From Fasciola hepatica (lineage: Eukaryota > Platyhelminthes > Trematoda > Plagiorchiida > Fasciolidae), in NCBI GenBank assembly GCA_948099385.1, contig CANUEZ040000014.1:2356001-2420000 (forward strand): 64,000 bases of DNA, written 5' to 3'. Below, piece by piece: positions 32,034-43,405 of the stretch. The translations under genes and the position numbers were made by a program. Within the stretch, counting starts at the first letter, position 1. Each line of letters opens with the position of its first letter. The notes beneath the pieces are model-generated. The model saw nothing but the letters and a program-made list of their open reading frames with translations. It made no database searches and was not told the origin of the DNA.

Positions 32034-34560
32034 TCTTCAGAAATGGAGCCCTACTCCTCAGAAGTCGGCATATTAACTCGAACCCCAAAGGTAGTCTTTG
32101 CTATGGTCCCAGACAGTTTATCTTCCACTTTTCTCGAATTTACAGCAACCTCGCTATCCGGAATGATGTCCACTGATGAAGGCACAACTCATGCCTCTCG
32201 AAAACCCGAAACTGCAGTGCCTATTCTTAAGTACTCCAATACTAACATATCGTTAAAACGTTTTTGTACCATCGCCATCACCTTCTCCGCACCCAAAATA
32301 GACCGAGCGCGCTACCTCTACCCGTCTGCGTTCCTCTATTTTATTTCCAAAGACCTTTATCAAGATCTGTACAAACCTAACAGGTGCGCCGGAAACGCAG
32401 TTTCTTCGGTTTGTCATTTAACTTCGGCGAGCATGAGTAGTGTCGTGACATCAGTTCGCTGTGCCTTCGTCAACTATCCCTCTGATTTGATTTGGTTTCC
32501 CATTATCCATCTCTTCAGAAGCTTCATTCTTTTGGCTATCTCATCTATTTACTTTCGCGGTGAAAAGATGATGGTTTTTATTGGAACTCAGTGTACAAAA
32601 GTCGATACGAGTTTATCGAGTCCCTTAATAAACAACTCCAGTGTTCTCCGGGGTGCCGTTCTTTCCTTCTGTCACTACATCACGTAAATCAGCGACTTCT
32701 TCACTACACCGTCTTTGAAATACGCTCTGTCGGTCCCTCTCCAATCAACAAGACTCTACTTCTTTTTCCGAGAACTGATGAAATATTCAAAACGTGTCAT
32801 CCCATTCTGGCCTATATTCCAACATTCACAAATGTTTTAAATTTACGTTCTTCTTCCTGTAGTTCTTCCTACTCAGGAAATATTTCACTACACTTATGGC
32901 TATTACGGTCGTGTTCCTTTGATTTGCATAAACTTTCTTATCTCTAAAGTATGTGATTTACGCACCATAACTTGTGAAAAATTCATCCTGAGGATTCTTG
33001 AGGACTCCATCCATTCCGTATGCTATGACTTATCTGCACGCGTTAACGTCCCTCTACACATTCCGAAGCTAGATCCATCGCCTCCCACATAAATAGCTAT
33101 TGCAACTCTGCTGTGCCTTATTTAGCACGTTCTGATTGGCAATGTGAAAGTCCCAGAAAGACTTCGCATGAATCAGCAATTTTCTGAAGTACTTTGTTTT
33201 CTCACTTCAAATTGACAGTAGACAGTTTCACTCCTGTTTGGCCTAAATGTGCATTAACTTACAAAAGTCCTCAATACAATGCATAATCCAGTTTTCTAAG
33301 CAGTTCGTACAGCCTTCGCATCATTAGTTACGGTTTTCGACCATTTTCTTTAGCTTTTCTAACCAACCACAATACCTATCTATTGGGCCTCGAATGGGAA
33401 CTCGAGCCATAGCAACTTTGAATCTAGTAAAAACTGGCAAACCGCGACATTTCTTCCGGCCTCTTTCATGGCATGCAAGCATCGCTAAGTAAATGTATCC
33501 CAGGGAATATTTCGTGAAGACATTCCATCGTGGACGAGAAGCTGTCAAACACCGAAAGTGAACCAAATTTATGAGCCCTTTCTCAAAATGGTATGAACAG
33601 GAAAACGAAATAAATCAGTACGATGCATCTGCCTTGAAACCGAATCACCGGTTCGGATACTACTCAGATAAAGCCGTCAAGGTTATCTGTGGATGAGTTT
33701 TCATATTGGTTTTCATGATATGGTTGGATCTGGCTTACAGCATTATTTTGTTCTATCCTACTTTTAATCCTACATTTGGAATAAGAAAACGGTAAAAAAT
33801 TAACAATTAAAAAGGTCAAATGAAGAAATTGTGAACATACGAGCTACAGTGGCCATGAAAAAATTCGATTGACCCAAACGTCTTCAACAGGGTTTAACAT
33901 CCGTATGGCCTGACTGGCTGCTGAATACAAACTAAACCACCGACTGAGGTCGTATGGCTTACAGAAACTGAGGTTGGTAAAAACGATGAAAACCTTTTGG
34001 ATGCTTGGATCGTTACATCCATTTATTCAGTAATGTTTGCTGTTGTACTCCCGAATTAGCACCTCGTATTTTGAAAATGCAAACACGTACCGAACGTTGG
34101 TATGAAGCACAGTCTACGGTGGAGCTTTATTGAAAAGACCCCTAAAAGACAAAATTTTGTGGAAAGTGATATAATCAAACATTTTTAAATTGGAAACCCG
34201 CTTATTCTGTGTAACTAGACACACTCACTTTGTTACTTTTATCTTACATCTCTCATTCGTTTGTCCTCCGATTTAATTTTCTTAGAAAATAATCCCACAG
34301 ACGGTCTGTGCAGTCTACATGATTTTTTTTGAAAATCATGAATGAAACAGTCTACGTTCACCCAAACCCTGAATTGGCCGCAACCCCCATCCTGAAATAT
34401 TGTACTACTATTGTCTGAAAAAAGAAAGTAAATAAAAAAACGCTGACATTAACATAGATCATCTGACGAGCAATCCATGTGCAGTGTCGATGCCTGACCT
34501 TTACAGTCTGAATCACCATGCAGTTCATCGCTATCAACTTAAGTTATATTTGTCAGCACA
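32034..34560. other. AT-rich spacer, no firm gene
   Basis: The 227-codon plus frame at 32,004-32,687 starts in the RTE fragment and reads on into low-complexity Ser/Thr/Phe-rich sequence without motifs; it is probably not a gene. A minus-strand frame at 33,324-33,566 has a protein-like composition (RWNVFTKYSLGYIYLAMLAC, then ARVPIRGPIDRYCGWLEKLK), which could be an old repeat ORF or exon. Nothing else was recognised. Confidence 0.4.
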
Positions 34561-34564
34561 CTGA

Positions 34565-34765
34565 GAAAGCGTGAGCTGGAACCCATTGGTGCTTAATTTT
34601 GTAACTGTTTAGTCAACCATCAGCCTCGCTCTTCTGTGCTCTGGTTTCGATTTCTACCCCAAGTATCGTCCAGTTAAGGGCAAAAAAATAAAAGCAAAAA
34701 GTGAAAGAGCTAAAAGCAAAGTAAGAAGCGGAAATCACGAGGAAAAAGAGAGAGATCGAACGCAA
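34565..34765 (-). mobile_element. RTE 3'-end fragment, minus strand
   Basis: Read on the minus strand it contains CGATCTC..CTTTTTCCTCGTG, ATTTCCGC, CTTTTTGCTTTTATTTTTTT, GCCCTTAA and GAAATCGAAACCAGAGCA, matching the plus-strand sequence at 36,719-36,850 block by block. It contains only the noncoding 3' part. Confidence 0.75.
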
Positions 34766-36455
34766 CTACGCAACAGATCGTGTCATATTAATGCTGGGCG
34801 TCAAAGATAAACACTGTTTTTGAAGGTCCATTTTCAACGTAATTAACTACTATTCACTAAGAATAGGCGCAAAAGAATGCCGGAAATTAAAACCAAGTTT
34901 GTAGAAACAGTTATGTTATAATCTACAATAGCGACACCCATCTTCGTTCATGCTTTCAACATGTTTATTGTTTAGCTGAAAGCTGACTGCCAAGCGCGGT
35001 TGCCATTTGACCGTTGCTCTTGCACACGCTCTCAAATACACGCTAACCACTACCTCTCCCAATCGCCTTCTTATCCTCAGGGGTTGTAAAGTATACCGTT
35101 CTGGTTAACGTACTCATACAGTACCGAGTATTAGAGTGACGTGCAGGTGGTCTACGTAGGACGAGGGGCCGAAGAACACGTTTAATAAGAAAACCGTGAA
35201 GTAAGGTTTAACGACCTTACACCCCTACTTCATTGGTTACCATGATGTCAGCATACGCACACTAGCATCGTTTTCACTCTTTCCCAAAAACCTTAGGCTG
35301 CATGTTGTCAATTTTTCCCCCTCAGCATCGTCCGTCACAATTTAGTATCCCTAGTAATTTCTACGCGTGTGTCCTCTCATGAAGCGAAATATGTTGTACT
35401 TGATATTATCTACAGTTTAAACCAAATAGTGGTTCTGTGGAACACACCCTGAAAACCATATTCTCTCAAAAACAATCGCAATCTTTCAGTCACACTTTTT
35501 ATCTGAATTATACAGTATTCCTCCGGTTTTAATTTATACTGTAAAAACTCGGCGTTGCTTTGTTGAAACAACCTTGTATACTGAGTTGAATTCAGTACAC
35601 AGTGAAAATATTATGCAATGAGAACACTTCGTCCAAGTCAGCATGCTTTAGTACTTTAATATCCTCAGTATTCGTTGACTCAAGCGCCTTGCGAGCAAAA
35701 CAAAATTTGTGTCCAATGAGACAACAAAAACCGAATGATTTACTAAACAGAGTGGAAGAAACTTTTTACGAAAAGGCTTTCGTCCATCGATTTACTACCT
35801 GAACGTACCCACTAACTCCGGTTTGTTTTTGCGTAAATCAGAAAGAAAAACTGAAAGTTAATAGTCATGGTGACAGGAGGATTAATGACTACTTTTAAGA
35901 CTGATATTCTTCCCCGTGTAACGGGGAGCCTTTTCCTGGGACAGAATTAAGTGAATAGGAACCAACAAGTTTGAGTAAAAAGATGGGAGGATGAAAACAT
36001 TTTAAAAATCGACCATCTGAGCAGAATTAATTTAGTCGCATGTTAAATCCATGGTCTTGTTTGAAAATAATCGGAAAAGATTAAAACTGATGAGTTTTTG
36101 ATTTCAAGGTAAATAATGTTTCCAAAATATTGTGAATGCTCTTCTTCATAGTCGCTATTATTTAAGAGTATCCAATTTTCGGATCATTGATTTTATCACT
36201 GTGCATAACCCCGTTGAGCTTGACATTAGCAGAAAACCGCAGAATTAACGCGCCCAGAGAAATGAAAGCGGATATAACAGGCTATAAAACATTCCTGTGT
36301 ATCATAAGGAAGCAAATCACCTAGCGAGTTTCTAAGAGCTCTTTTCTGTTTTACTTATTTATCCAGCCAGATGTCCAGCTCATTACTCGATGTGAGCTCG
36401 CAACCTTTTTCAAAACAAACGTAGTGAAAGCATCCTCTGACAAAACCACATGCTT
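34766..36455. other. AT-rich sequence between two opposed RTE ends
   Basis: No gene or repeat recognised. The frame at 35,602-35,802 is short and without motifs. Confidence 0.4.
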
Positions 36456-36890
36456 TGTTAAGGTGGCTGGGACGTGCGTTACGCATGCCTACGGATAGAC
36501 TCCCTCAGCCCATGTTGTTCGCCGAGGCAGGTGGTGGTTGGAAAGTAGGTCGAATTGGCCAGTCCACGATAAGGTAGGAAGGCATGAAAACCTTGACCAG
36601 TGAGCTTGGTCAAACGAGACTTGTGAGACTTACGGTTCGGGTCCACGAGAGCCACCTACCAGGTGACTGGAGACAATAAGTTATGTGGCTAGGTGTCACT
36701 GCCAGTAGCGTAAATGCATTCGATCTCCTTCTTTTTCCTCGTGATTTCCGCCCATCGCTTTTTTTCTGCCCTTTCTCACTTTTGCTTTTATTTTTTTCGC
36801 CCTTAAGTTGACGATGCTCGGAGGTAGAAGTCGAAACCAGAGCAGAGGAGTGCGAGGTTATTGACCGAATGAACTAACTATAGAAATTAT
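36456..36890 (+). mobile_element. RTE 3'-end fragment with C-terminal coding remnant, plus strand
   Basis: Reading 36,456-36,700 across frames gives RWLGRALRMPTDRLPQPMLF, then AEAGGGWKVGR, then a GMKTLTSELGQTRLVRL segment, the RTE C-terminus. It is followed by the same 3' untranslated blocks seen inverted at 34,565-34,765. The 5' part is absent. Confidence 0.75.
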
Positions 36891-37541
36891 GCTGAGAACA
36901 CCAATAAAGTTGGTGAGTATTATCATCTTTACTAACTAAACTGAAGTATTTGCAAATCTCTTCGCCTACAACGTTTCCCTAAGCTCAACCTCACTTACAC
37001 CAACCTCTAATAACCACGTGTTTTTCTCATTGCTGAAAATGGTGAAAATGCCAGCGTGGGTAAATACCAACCAATGTTTTTCACTTTTTCCATTAGATTG
37101 CACGATGCATTTTTCATTTTAACTACTTCAATAGTCAAGAACTATTTGGTCGTGAAGCAATTTTGCTCACACATGGAATGTTCTACCATAATGCTCGACC
37201 GCCAACTGACTTCACTACCGTATGTCTAACAGTGATCTGATGCCACACATGTCCCACGTCTGGCCATCTACAAGAGACCCTGGTAGCAAGTGTCATTCAG
37301 CGCCTCTAGACGTGGAGAGTTCCTAGTTAAGCTTCTCGAATTTGGATCCTTTTCTAGTTCCATCTCATGAGTCTAAAGCTCCTTCCGGAGATCCTAAATT
37401 TCGGAGTATGTCAACGATGCCGCTGTCAGAGAGTTCCTGATAGCCAGTGCTTCTCAGGGTTCCGTGATTGCGCTTAGCCTATTCCTCAATTTTGTTGGTC
37501 TTTTTATCCAACACTTAAAATCCCACCTGTGAGTTTTACCA
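36891..37541. other. Unassigned spacer sequence
   Basis: AT-rich, with no recognised coding or repeat feature. It lies just downstream (on the minus strand) of the candidate gene. Confidence 0.4.
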
Positions 37542-37805
37542 TTACGCCTCTCTCAACTCATCCATTAAATATCCGTTGCATTTCGCCTCCACATTCACTT
37601 CGCCCAATGTATGTCCATATGAATTGACCTGAACACCATCGCTAATTAAGGAGCCGAAAATACAATTAACGGCAATGCTTCCAAAATCTCTTGCGTCTTC
37701 TCCTCGTGAATTTTCACCGTAACACTGACCCTGACTTGGAAAACTGTTTGTCACATTCAATTTCACTGGCGATACTGATGGATTTCCAGTTTTTGTTATC
37801 ACCAT
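37542..37805 (-). CDS. Candidate 3'-terminal exon of an unknown gene
   Basis: An 87-codon frame ending in a stop, with balanced, protein-like composition (for example GQCYGENSRGEDARDFGSIA, then NCIFGSLISDG, then HTLGEVNVEAKCNGYLMDEL). It is not related to any transposon protein I know. Preceding bases end in ACTGAG, a possible but weak splice acceptor without a strong pyrimidine tract. It lies in the single-copy spacer on the same strand as the better supported exons at 38,732-39,032. Function unknown; it may also be a chance frame. Confidence 0.35.
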   Translation of the reverse strand: MVITKTGNPSVSPVKLNVTNSFPSQGQCYGENSRGEDARDFGSIAVNCIFGSLISDGVQVNSYGHTLGEVNVEAKCNGYLMDELREA

Positions 37806-37908
37806 CTCAGTTCACTTAGTTTTTGTAAAATCGTCTCAACCAACTCAACAAACATCTCTCAAATGTTCCTTGCAGGACGGTTCCTCGTCTCTACTTCCTA
37901 TATTGTAC

Positions 37909-38026
37909 TTCTCCCAAATACATTCGACCCTCGAGTATATCAGACACATTTACAGTGCCCCCTCCTCCTACTTTTACTGAATTATCCGGATATAACGCAA
38001 AACTATTGAACTCACCGTCAATTTGT
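37909..38026 (-). CDS. Candidate internal exon of an unknown gene
   Basis: The minus frame here reads GEFNSFALYPDNSVKVGGGG, then TVNVSDILEGRMYLGE, a beta-rich, protein-like sequence inside a 50-codon open stretch (37,891-38,040). A TTATAG acceptor precedes it, and a GAA/GTACAATA donor would end it in phase with the next candidate exon at 37,805. Both splice sites are weak. No family recognised. Confidence 0.3.
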
Positions 38027-38288
38027 CTATAACTTCTATTTTAGTGTCTCTCTCACAGTCAATCGGTTGCACTCCCTCCTCTCATTTGCTGTTAAAAATA
38101 CGTTTTACTTTTCCAAACTGAACTTTTTGATTCCTACATCATCCTTGCGAAAACCTTGTCGAACGACAGTCGTTCAATTAAAATTTATTTCCGAAACGGC
38201 GGAACTTTGGAACATTGCAAGAACTCCTGTTCTTCATTCGTAAAATCATTAAACTTTTCTTATTTTGTGTGGTTCATTTACTCCCGTT

Positions 38289-38621
38289 TTAAAGGAACCC
38301 CACTGCACAACGAGGTTCGTTCGTTTTTATGTTCATCATGTTTTTCATGTAATTAACGACTAACGAACAGGCGAACAAGAATGCTGTATAAGTGCCGGTT
38401 TGTTTGGATGATTCGGCCCACTTTTGCGTCGCAAACCGAACGAGACAAGCCTTTGACTCAGTGTTACTGGGATGCAACATATGGATATAGCCTGAATAAT
38501 AATATGCCCGAAAATTGTCTGTGCAATTTGGCACTTCACTTCTCTTGGTCAGATTGTCGGCTCTCTCTCCCAGTGATACCTTAAAATCTTTGGTTATTTC
38601 TTTCATCGTGCTAGTTATCAT
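38289..38621 (-). CDS. Open frame of 110 codons, unknown
   Basis: Minus-strand frame lying between the candidate exons. It contains GERADNLTKRSEVPN, then DNFRAYYYSGYIHMLHPSN, then a hydrophobic YTAFLFACSLVVNYM stretch. It is not a known transposon protein. It could be an exon of the same unknown gene or chance. Confidence 0.25.
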   Translation of the reverse strand: MITSTMKEITKDFKVSLGERADNLTKRSEVPNCTDNFRAYYYSGYIHMLHPSNTESKACLVRFATQKWAESSKQTGTYTAFLFACSLVVNYMKNMMNIKTNEPRCAVGFL

Positions 38622-38731
38622 AAATGAAGTATAAAACGATCAGCTGAGCACTACCAACCCAGTTCTACATCGGTTTCTTGACGTTTTGAGGATGCGAAGA
38701 AATAACAGCTTTGTTAAAAGGAATGACTTAC

Positions 38732-38849
38732 CTCTAAAAATCCAACCGTCTGTGACTTTTTGACAACTTGAAGAGGTACAGTGGCAGCCATCGTTAGACG
38801 TCAATCGCGATACCGATACATGAGAAGCAGATGGGAACTTCAGAGAATC
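38732..38849 (-). CDS. Candidate coding exon, unknown gene
   Basis: On the minus strand a 118-bp segment is followed at once by GTAAGTCATT, a strong donor. Read in the phase set by the upstream candidate exon (38,899-39,032) it is open throughout: DSLKFPSASHVSVSRLTSND, then GCHCTSSSCQKVTDGWIFR plus one base. The implied intron (38,850-38,898, 49 bp) begins GTAAGTATCC and ends CGAG, a weak acceptor; very short introns are known in flatworms. A rival reading starts at an ATG inside the segment (MAATVPLQVVKKSQTVGFLE) and uses the same donor as a first exon. Confidence 0.45.
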
Positions 38850-38898
38850 CTCGAAGCACCGTTGTAAATGAACAAAAGTGATGTGAAAGGATACTTAC

Positions 38899-39032
38899 GG
38901 AAAACGAGTCAAATAAAAGCAACTTCTGTTCGTTCTCCAAACAAACGCAGATGATCTGCTTCCAGTTTGCTACGGGCAAATTCCGTCCGCAATATTTCCA
39001 CTCAGAAAATTCTATTTCGGCATCATCAACAT
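38899..39032 (-). CDS. Candidate coding exon with good splice sites, unknown gene
   Basis: A 134-bp minus-strand segment bounded by AGCTAGTTTTCAG on the acceptor side and TCC/GTAAGTATCC on the donor side. One frame is open throughout and reads VDDAEIEFSEWKYCGRNLPV, then ANWKQIICVCLENEQ, then KLLLFDSFS. The mix of Trp, Cys and acidic residues is typical of real protein, possibly a beta-propeller strand, but I cannot name a family. It lies in the single-copy AT-rich spacer, away from recognised transposon sequence. This is the best host-gene signal in the window. Confidence 0.5.
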
Positions 39033-39325
39033 CTGAAAACTAGCTGGTTTGTAAGCGAGTTTCACGTACTCCAAACGTCTAAATTTCCTTCTACCCGAGT
39101 TGGGAAGGAATGTAAATAAGCCATTGTAATTGCATTATCGATCTTAAATCGATTCTAGTATACTCCGAAAATACTGAAAAGAAAAGACATTTATCATTAT
39201 CAAGTACATGTTAACTGGTCGGCTTTTGAACTACCAAGAGGACGCAGCTGTAATTTGCTTTCATCCGAATTCGACTACGCCCATGATTTTAACTTAACAG
39301 CCACATTCCGATGTAAGGAAAAATT

Positions 39326-39352
39326 CAGTTCAGCTCAGTTTGCACAGGACAG
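39326..39352 (-). mobile_element. Tiny CR1-like 3' tail
   Basis: TTCAGTTCAGCTCAGTTTGC ACAGGAC matches the 3' terminus of the element at 45,964-47,870 (TTCAGTTCAGTTTGCACAGGAC). Only the tail region is recognisable; it may be an extremely 5'-truncated insertion. Confidence 0.6.
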
Positions 39353-39549
39353 GTAATAGTCAGGGTCAGTCAACCGTCCAGAGAATAAGAAACAGAACAT
39401 CCGCGTTTTTGGTAAGGATCCCTCTAAAAAGTTACATATACAAGAAAGTACTGATTTGGAATGATATTTACTGTGTTGAAATCCACCACTGAATACTGAA
39501 ATGGATGGCCATATCACGGCTGGAAAAAGATCAGTCAAAAAGATAGACG

Positions 39550-41369
39550 TACAAGTGGTATCTACGTTGGATCAGGACCCGAAGAAAGTAGTCGAAGATT
39601 CGTAGAGTTAAAATTCCTAATACAAATTGGAGACAGGGTAGGTGAAATGGTCCAAAACATTCCTCCCAATGAATTAAGTCGTGGGTTCAGCAACATAACA
39701 CCTAACACTTGCGGCATACAAGCGTATACTTGTCTTTGGTGCGCCAACAACTGGTTCCCAACACACTTCTCCCAACCGTAGCATTGCTGGTGCGATACTC
39801 TCACCATATTCTGGATATATCGATCCGACAGTCTTCGCCTATCCTCTACTCTTAACGGCCATGTTTCTGAACCGTATAAAAGAACCGATATAATCGCCGC
39901 AGTGTACACTCGACTCTTGACAATCGGATGTCACGCAGGCGCCACAGGTGATTGGAATTGGTAAAAGCCAAACGCGCCTTTTATATACACGACGACACTT
40001 CAGTTGATATCTGTCCGTCTGAAAAGATGTAGCTGCCTAGGTAACAAAACTTATCTGTTTCCGCTAGAGCGTCCCCTGCCAACACAAGGTCTGACGTACA
40101 GCTAATGTAGTCCTGCGGAAACATTTTACACTTTGAAGCCGCAAAACATATCCCAAACATTGCTACGCCATCATTCAGAATCTCAAAAGAAAAACTTGCA
40201 ACTTATCAGGATCTTCACTCAGAACAATATTGTCCGCATATTTTAAGTTGGACGTTTTATTACTTGGGCACAGGTTGATGCCACTATTCTCACACGGAGA
40301 TAGGGATATCCCAAAAATTATTTCAACCATAAAATTGAAGAGAAAAGGCAAAAGAAGGCAACCCGAACGAACACCACTTCTCGTAGTGAATTCGGGTAAA
40401 AGATCACCGTGAGTACGAACTTGGCTTCGGCTGTTTACGTACAAGTATTGAAAAAGAGAAATATATTTCTCTAGCACACCCCTCAATGATAGGCAGTGCC
40501 AGAGAACTGAGCGGTTGACTGAGTCGAACGCCGCATTTTTTTATCAAGAAAAACAGATTGTGGTTCTACGGAAAGTGTGTCTACGCACTTAAATTTGTCG
40601 AAGGGTAAAAAATGGTCGACACGACTCCGACTCGGTCTGTAACTGGCTTGATTCTCACGTGCACACCTTTCGCAGGCTTTGGATAATAGGTGGAGAATAA
40701 TCCATTGGAGCAATTTGAATGTGATACTCTCGACGCTAGTTCCTCAGCGGCTTTCACAAGACGATCTATCGCCCTTCTTGTAAATCGACGTAATCACCGA
40801 TTCACACCACTCTCTAGGAATCTGTTTATTATACCAGATTACTCGGAGGAATTTTGGTAACTCCAAAACCAAAGCTCCGCCTTCATTCTTGAGAAAAGAT
40901 GGAGGCAACCAATCCGGTCTAGTGTTTTATCTTTTCAGATAACCTATGTGCTGCATAACCTCCGTTTCTGATGGAGAAGTAATATCTATCTGCATCGTTC
41001 ATCTTGCAGGTATATCTGGAAGGTCCACTGTGGAGGTGCACCAGCTGAATTTCTTTTTGAAGTGCTCTGTTCGACGGTCCGAACAACGTCCTTGGGAGTG
41101 AACCAGTGAGCCGCCGAATTCCTTGACTAACTTGATTACACCTGATTTCTGTGGACCAGTATTACTAATCAAACGGTAAAGGTTCCAGTTATTGCTGACA
41201 GATACGGCCTCCTCCATTTCCCTACATTTCACAATCCTCCACTGCTTACGGTCACTTTTCAGGCTCCTAGTCAGTTAGCGTCTCTGTAATTTGCGCACCT
41301 TATCGAATCTCGAATCCGGAGGGACGGATATGTGAGCATCTAAAAGAGCAACTGACATCCAACCTTCCT
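39550..41369 (-). pseudogene. RTE-clade linker-RT-C-terminus spanning the right inner boundary
   Basis: Minus-strand order: linker (41,232-40,999, with WNLYRLISNT and KKFSW), RT entry near 40,790, then ACERCARENQASYRPSRSRVDH, a palm remnant SVFLDKK, GVLEKYISLFQYLYVNS, RSGVRSGCLLLPFLFNFMVE, then LKYADNIVLSED where the catalytic YADD is YADN, then ISVLLYGSETWPLRVEDRRR. It is continuous through 40,764, the point where the left-arm match stops. Frameshifts and the altered catalytic box make it inactive. Confidence 0.85.
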
Positions 41370-42525
41370 TAACCTGGCCAATGGGAGACGGGAAGTCAAC
41401 AGACAGGCCATATAGTATTCGCGCCACTGGATTCGGTTCCGAGCCATGTCTTTCAGCTTTTCTAACCTACTGCAATCTTCACCTCTTAAGCCTTAACCAG
41501 AAGGGTGGAAAGCATCAACCGAAGCCAAAGCCGAAGCTAACTTTTTCATGCCCCTGCGCCAGGTCATAGCCTGACCGCCACGCCATTTCTTTCAGCCTTG
41601 CCCATCACGTGTAAAAGAGCACGAAAAGATAAACGATGGAAAGGCGTAGTCAAAACTTGCCCGAGCCAATGGAGGCGGCGAAGAGTAATTATCTCTGTCA
41701 GGAGGTGGTTATCAGCACTGAAGACACGACGACGAACCTCGTCATTGTTCACCCGATGTTCCCACAAGACACGAGCAATGCTTCGGAGGCACCGATGATC
41801 GAATACAGAAAACCGCCGAGCATTCTCAACCCGGAGGGGCCACCTCTCGCAACCATAGCGAATACTGCAAACTGTTGCACTGTACACCCTTCCCTTGAGG
41901 GAAAGCCGGATGTCATGGCGACACCACAGATGAGACAGGTCCGCGAAAGCTGCTCTGGCTTTCACGATTCTTGATATGATTTCCTCCCCAGAATCACCAC
42001 TAGCTGTGATCAAGCTCCGTGGGTACTCAAAGTTACTGACTACCTCCGACCGATCATCACTAAGAGTGAGTGCAGGCACAGGCTGCTGTCAGTTTTGAAC
42101 AAGTACTACTCACTTTGAAGGCGCAAAGTACTTACCATACACCTTAATCGTCAAGCGGTCTCATGTAAGTCGAATTGACTGCGCACTGTCGCTCAGCAAG
42201 GTGATATCATTGGCGTATTCTAAGTCAAAAAATCTGTTCCCTGGGAGGAGTTTGACTTCACCGTTTGGAAGGCCAGACAGAACGTTTTGTAGGACATCCT
42301 CTAAAGCAAAGTTGAAAAGAAACGGGGGTGTTAAACGGCCTTATCTCACTTCACTGGAGACGTCAAAGGATGACGAAAGCTGGCTGTAGACCCTAACCCG
42401 ATCTGAGTTTTGACAATACAACTCTTTGAGGACCGACACATACTTCTCAGGTACACCGTTTCTTAACAAACAGTGCCTCAATGCAGACCTATCGACGAAG
42501 TCATGAGAACCGTTTGGCGCACTTA
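41370..42525 (-). pseudogene. RTE RT C-terminal half, right arm
   Basis: Partner of 28,895-30,060. The 171-codon frame 41,564-42,079 differs from the left copy at two residues, with Asn in VVSNFEYP and Ile in EEIISRI. These are the residues shared with the spacer copy at 31,351-32,033. Confidence 0.88.
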
Positions 42526-43405
42526 TGTTTCTCGGAAAGAGTCACCCCGGATTATAAACAATACATACGTAACGTAGAACTGCCGTATTACGTTGACTGG
42601 GTAAAAGTGGCAATTGTTTATTAGAAGCTACTCCACAGTTAACAGAAAAAATATCCCGCCAGAGAAAAAAAGGCCAAGTCATTCATGTGCTCGGGATTTT
42701 CATAACGAGCTATTGTCACTGTTGCAGTGGGTTTTAACAATGCCTAGTTGCCTGTTGTGAATGTTGGGATTTCGTACGCAGTAAGAATGTGTTGGTACGC
42801 TTAGTATCGGTCAATATAGATGTGGAGCGTCATAATCCGTCTCCAAAATGGGAAGATAGTTTGATTTGTATTCTCAGAAATACGACCAAACAAGTTGGCA
42901 CACTGGCAGTTATTTTCATCGGTGAAGGTGACTGCCGACATTTCAAGCGAGTGCAATCGTGAAAGTGCTTTGCATGTGGGTAACCAAAAATGCCTTCTGA
43001 TGCACATGGACACTTTGGAAAATGTGACACAAAATGATCAACCTCTGTCGCTGATGAACTAAATACTTGAGTATATTCATTAGAGAACAATAAATGAAAT
43101 TGCCCTTGCAGTGCGATAAAGTCTCGTCGTAACTCGGTGGAAATCAACCTAAAACTCAAGTGTTTTTGAATACTGGCGTCGTTCCGTGAGCACCATCAGT
43201 GCGCACACCTGTGATATCATCTCGACTAGTGATGAAACGTTTCATCGCCAGTCTCAAATGTGTTTAAGAACTAATCGCCAAGGTGTGATCAGGTACCCAA
43301 ACAAACTAAAACCCACATGTTCCTTCCAGTTCACTCCAACCACAATTCTGACAACCCGGCGCGACGTGACCTCATACTCAAGAAAGATCCCTTGTCGCAC
43401 ACAGC
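42526..43405. other. Unassigned stretch, right arm
   Basis: Partner of 28,021-28,900; carries the same short frames (42,801-43,013 and 42,830-43,159). No function recognised. Confidence 0.35.

Noticed and set aside
32004..32687. 227-codon plus-strand open frame in the spacer
   Set aside because: It begins inside the duplicated RTE fragment in a different frame from RT and continues through AT-rich, Ser/Thr/Phe-rich sequence without motifs or splice signals.
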